This document shows positions 62,787 to 64,000 of a stretch of 64,000 bases of DNA, piece by piece. The translations under genes and the position numbers were made by a program. Source of the stretch: Granulosicoccus sp036478565 (lineage in GTDB: Bacteria; Pseudomonadota; Gammaproteobacteria; Granulosicoccales; Granulosicoccaceae); the NCBI GenBank assembly GCA_965224525.1, contig OZ245050.1, positions 2,542,001 to 2,606,000 of the forward strand, written 5' to 3'. Below the pieces are notes generated by a model. The model saw only the letters and a program-made list of their open reading frames with translations. It ran no database searches and was not told the DNA's origin. How positions within the stretch are numbered: the stretch's first letter is position 1; each line of letters begins with the position of its first letter.

Positions 62787-64000
62787 CAGTCATGATTCTG
62801 CGGTACATAGCCCGGCTCTTCGTCATCCTCCTCATGCGGGATAACCAGGTTTAGTATGATGGCAATAAAAGCTGCTGGCAGGATGCCGGATGTCATCAGT
62901 ACTTTCGCTGTTGAAGGCAAATGCTGCAGCGCACCCGGCTCCAGTTGCAATCCCAACCCCAACGACAGCGCGACTGCAAATATCATCATATTGCGTCTGT
63001 TCCAGTTGACGTCTGACAGCATGTTCACGCCAGCTGCTGCAACCATTCCAAACATCATGATAACGCCGCCACCCAATACCGCGATAGGCATCGTCTGTAT
63101 TGCAGCACCTACTTTCGGCACTAGTCCACAGGCAATCAGAAACAGTGCGCCGATTGTTACAACATGACGGCTCATGATACCGGTCATTGAAATAAGGCCA
63201 ACATTCTGGCTGAATGATGTATTAGGTAGCGCACCAAATAAGCCAGATATAGCCGTACCCAGTCCATCCGCCATAGTGCCGCCGGCAACTTCCTTGTCTG
63301 TCGCTTCGCGTCCTGCACCGCCTTTTGTGATGCCTGATATGTCACCTACCGTTTCAATAGCGGACACAAACCCCATCAGACACATTCCAAGAACCGCAGC
63401 CGCATTGATTTCAAAACCAAAGTGCATAGGGTTGGGCGGCGCAAACCAGACGGCTCGCTCCACGTTGGCAAAATTGACCATGCCGAGCGCAAACGCCACC
63501 AGGTAGCCTGCTAACAAGCCAAGCAATACTGCTGATATTGACAACATGCCGCGAGTAAAAAATTTCAGAAACAACGTGACGGCAATAACGACCAATGCCA
63601 ATCCCCAGTGCGTAAACGTTCCATACTCCGGTTTACCCATCAATGGCACGCCGCCAGCAGAATATTGAATACCGACCTTGACCAGAGCCAGCCCAATCAT
63701 CAACACAACCAGTCCGGTAACCAACGGCGGTAACCAGTGTCGAATACGGCCGATAATGGTGCCCAGAAAAAAGTGAAATATACCGCCAAGTACAATGCCA
63801 CCCATCAATGCGGCCATGCCATACACCTTGGCAATCGGGATCATAATCGGGATAAACGCAAAGCTGGTACCTTGAACAACTGGCAACCTTGCGCCCACAG
63901 GCCCCAATCCAATGGTCTGAATCAGTGTGGCAATGCCTGCAAAGAACATTGACATCTGAATCATGTAAATCATATCGCTCGGATCAGGCGAACCAAAGCC
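62786..64000 (-). CDS. NCS2-family purine/uracil permease, 5' end beyond window
   Basis: An inner-membrane proton symporter of the xanthine/uracil permease family, probably importing a purine such as urate or xanthine in view of the coupled ureidoglycine gene. The visible 404 codons show about twelve hydrophobic segments, with VVQGTSFAFIPIMIPIAKV, the substrate-site stretch MGFVSAIETVGDISGITKGG and LFGALPNTSFSQNVGLISMT. The frame is open through the window edge (the residues before MIYMIQ read FGSPDPSD), so the true start is upstream. The C-terminus is polar (HEEDDEEPGYVPQNHD). Confidence 0.9.
   Translation of the reverse strand, partial: GFGSPDPSDMIYMIQMSMFFAGIATLIQTIGLGPVGARLPVVQGTSFAFIPIMIPIAKVYGMAALMGGIVLGGIFHFFLGTIIGRIRHWLPPLVTGLVVLMIGLALVKVGIQYSAGGVPLMGKPEYGTFTHWGLALVVIAVTLFLKFFTRGMLSISAVLLGLLAGYLVAFALGMVNFANVERAVWFAPPNPMHFGFEINAAAVLGMCLMGFVSAIETVGDISGITKGGAGREATDKEVAGGTMADGLGTAISGLFGALPNTSFSQNVGLISMTGIMSRHVVTIGALFLIACGLVPKVGAAIQTMPIAVLGGGVIMMFGMVAAAGVNMLSDVNWNRRNMMIFAVALSLGLGLQLEPGALQHLPSTAKVLMTSGILPAAFIAIILNLVIPHEEDDEEPGYVPQNHD

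Overview
The window reads as ordinary bacterial chromosome, almost certainly from an aerobic, heterotrophic gammaproteobacterium and probably a marine or other aquatic one. Support comes from the ubiquinone genes (ubiX and a UbiH-type hydroxylase), the classical N-acetylglutamate synthase argA, ttcA, rimO, mtaB, a HugZ-type heme protein and an exosortase-A (XrtA/PEP-CTERM) exopolysaccharide locus. The genus cannot be fixed from the sequence alone. Genes are dense on both strands. I recognised no tRNA, rRNA, CRISPR array, prophage or intact insertion sequence.

Region 1 (about 1-22,700) is an XrtA-associated polysaccharide locus. It holds a Wzz/GumC-type chain-length protein, a Wza-type export lipoprotein, an ExeA-like ATPase and a polysaccharide deacetylase on the minus strand. 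On the plus strand follow an AsnB-like amidotransferase, a GT4 glycosyltransferase, a Wzx-type flippase and an exosortase-A-associated O-ligase. Then come an acyltransferase, the TIGR03087-type glycosyltransferase, an unknown lipoprotein, a FemAB-like protein with a SerRS-arm-like N-terminus, a tight operon of a RIFT-barrel lyase-like protein with GT2 and GT4 enzymes, and a VanZ-like protein. Together they could build, modify, flip, polymerise, trim and export an envelope polysaccharide. The exosortase and the tyrosine kinase are not in the window.

Region 2 (about 22,700-36,200) holds rimO, a DprE1-like oxidase with a HAD-UbiA prenyltransferase, metF with an ArsR-methyltransferase regulator that has a palindrome at its own start, a membrane protein with about 30 acidic 11-residue repeats, manC, a taurine-pyruvate aminotransferase-like gene and a small cytochrome c. 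Region 3 (about 36,200-51,200) holds ttcA, an IalB-like protein, an aldose epimerase, a PDZ protein, a glycerophosphodiesterase, a YHS protein, an M48 protease with LemA, an S41 protease overlapping a HugZ-like gene, ilvD, a GNAT enzyme, a dead IS481-type transposase and a ubiquinone hydroxylase. Region 4 (51,200-64,000) holds an Nma111-like double protease, argA, ubiX, a 1091-residue coiled-coil OmpA protein, mtaB, and a ureidoglycine aminohydrolase coupled to an NCS2 permease that runs off the right edge.

The most unusual signal is a dispersed REP-like element whose conserved end reads GGGGTCGGACCACAGTAA. At least eight copies occur. Three supply the last codons and/or stop of rimO, ilvD and mtaB, one abuts the ubiX stop, and one supplies the first codons of the glycerophosphodiesterase gene. 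Two form inverted, REPIN-like pairs. Second is the lysine- and arginine-free 11-mer repeat protein at 30144-32387.
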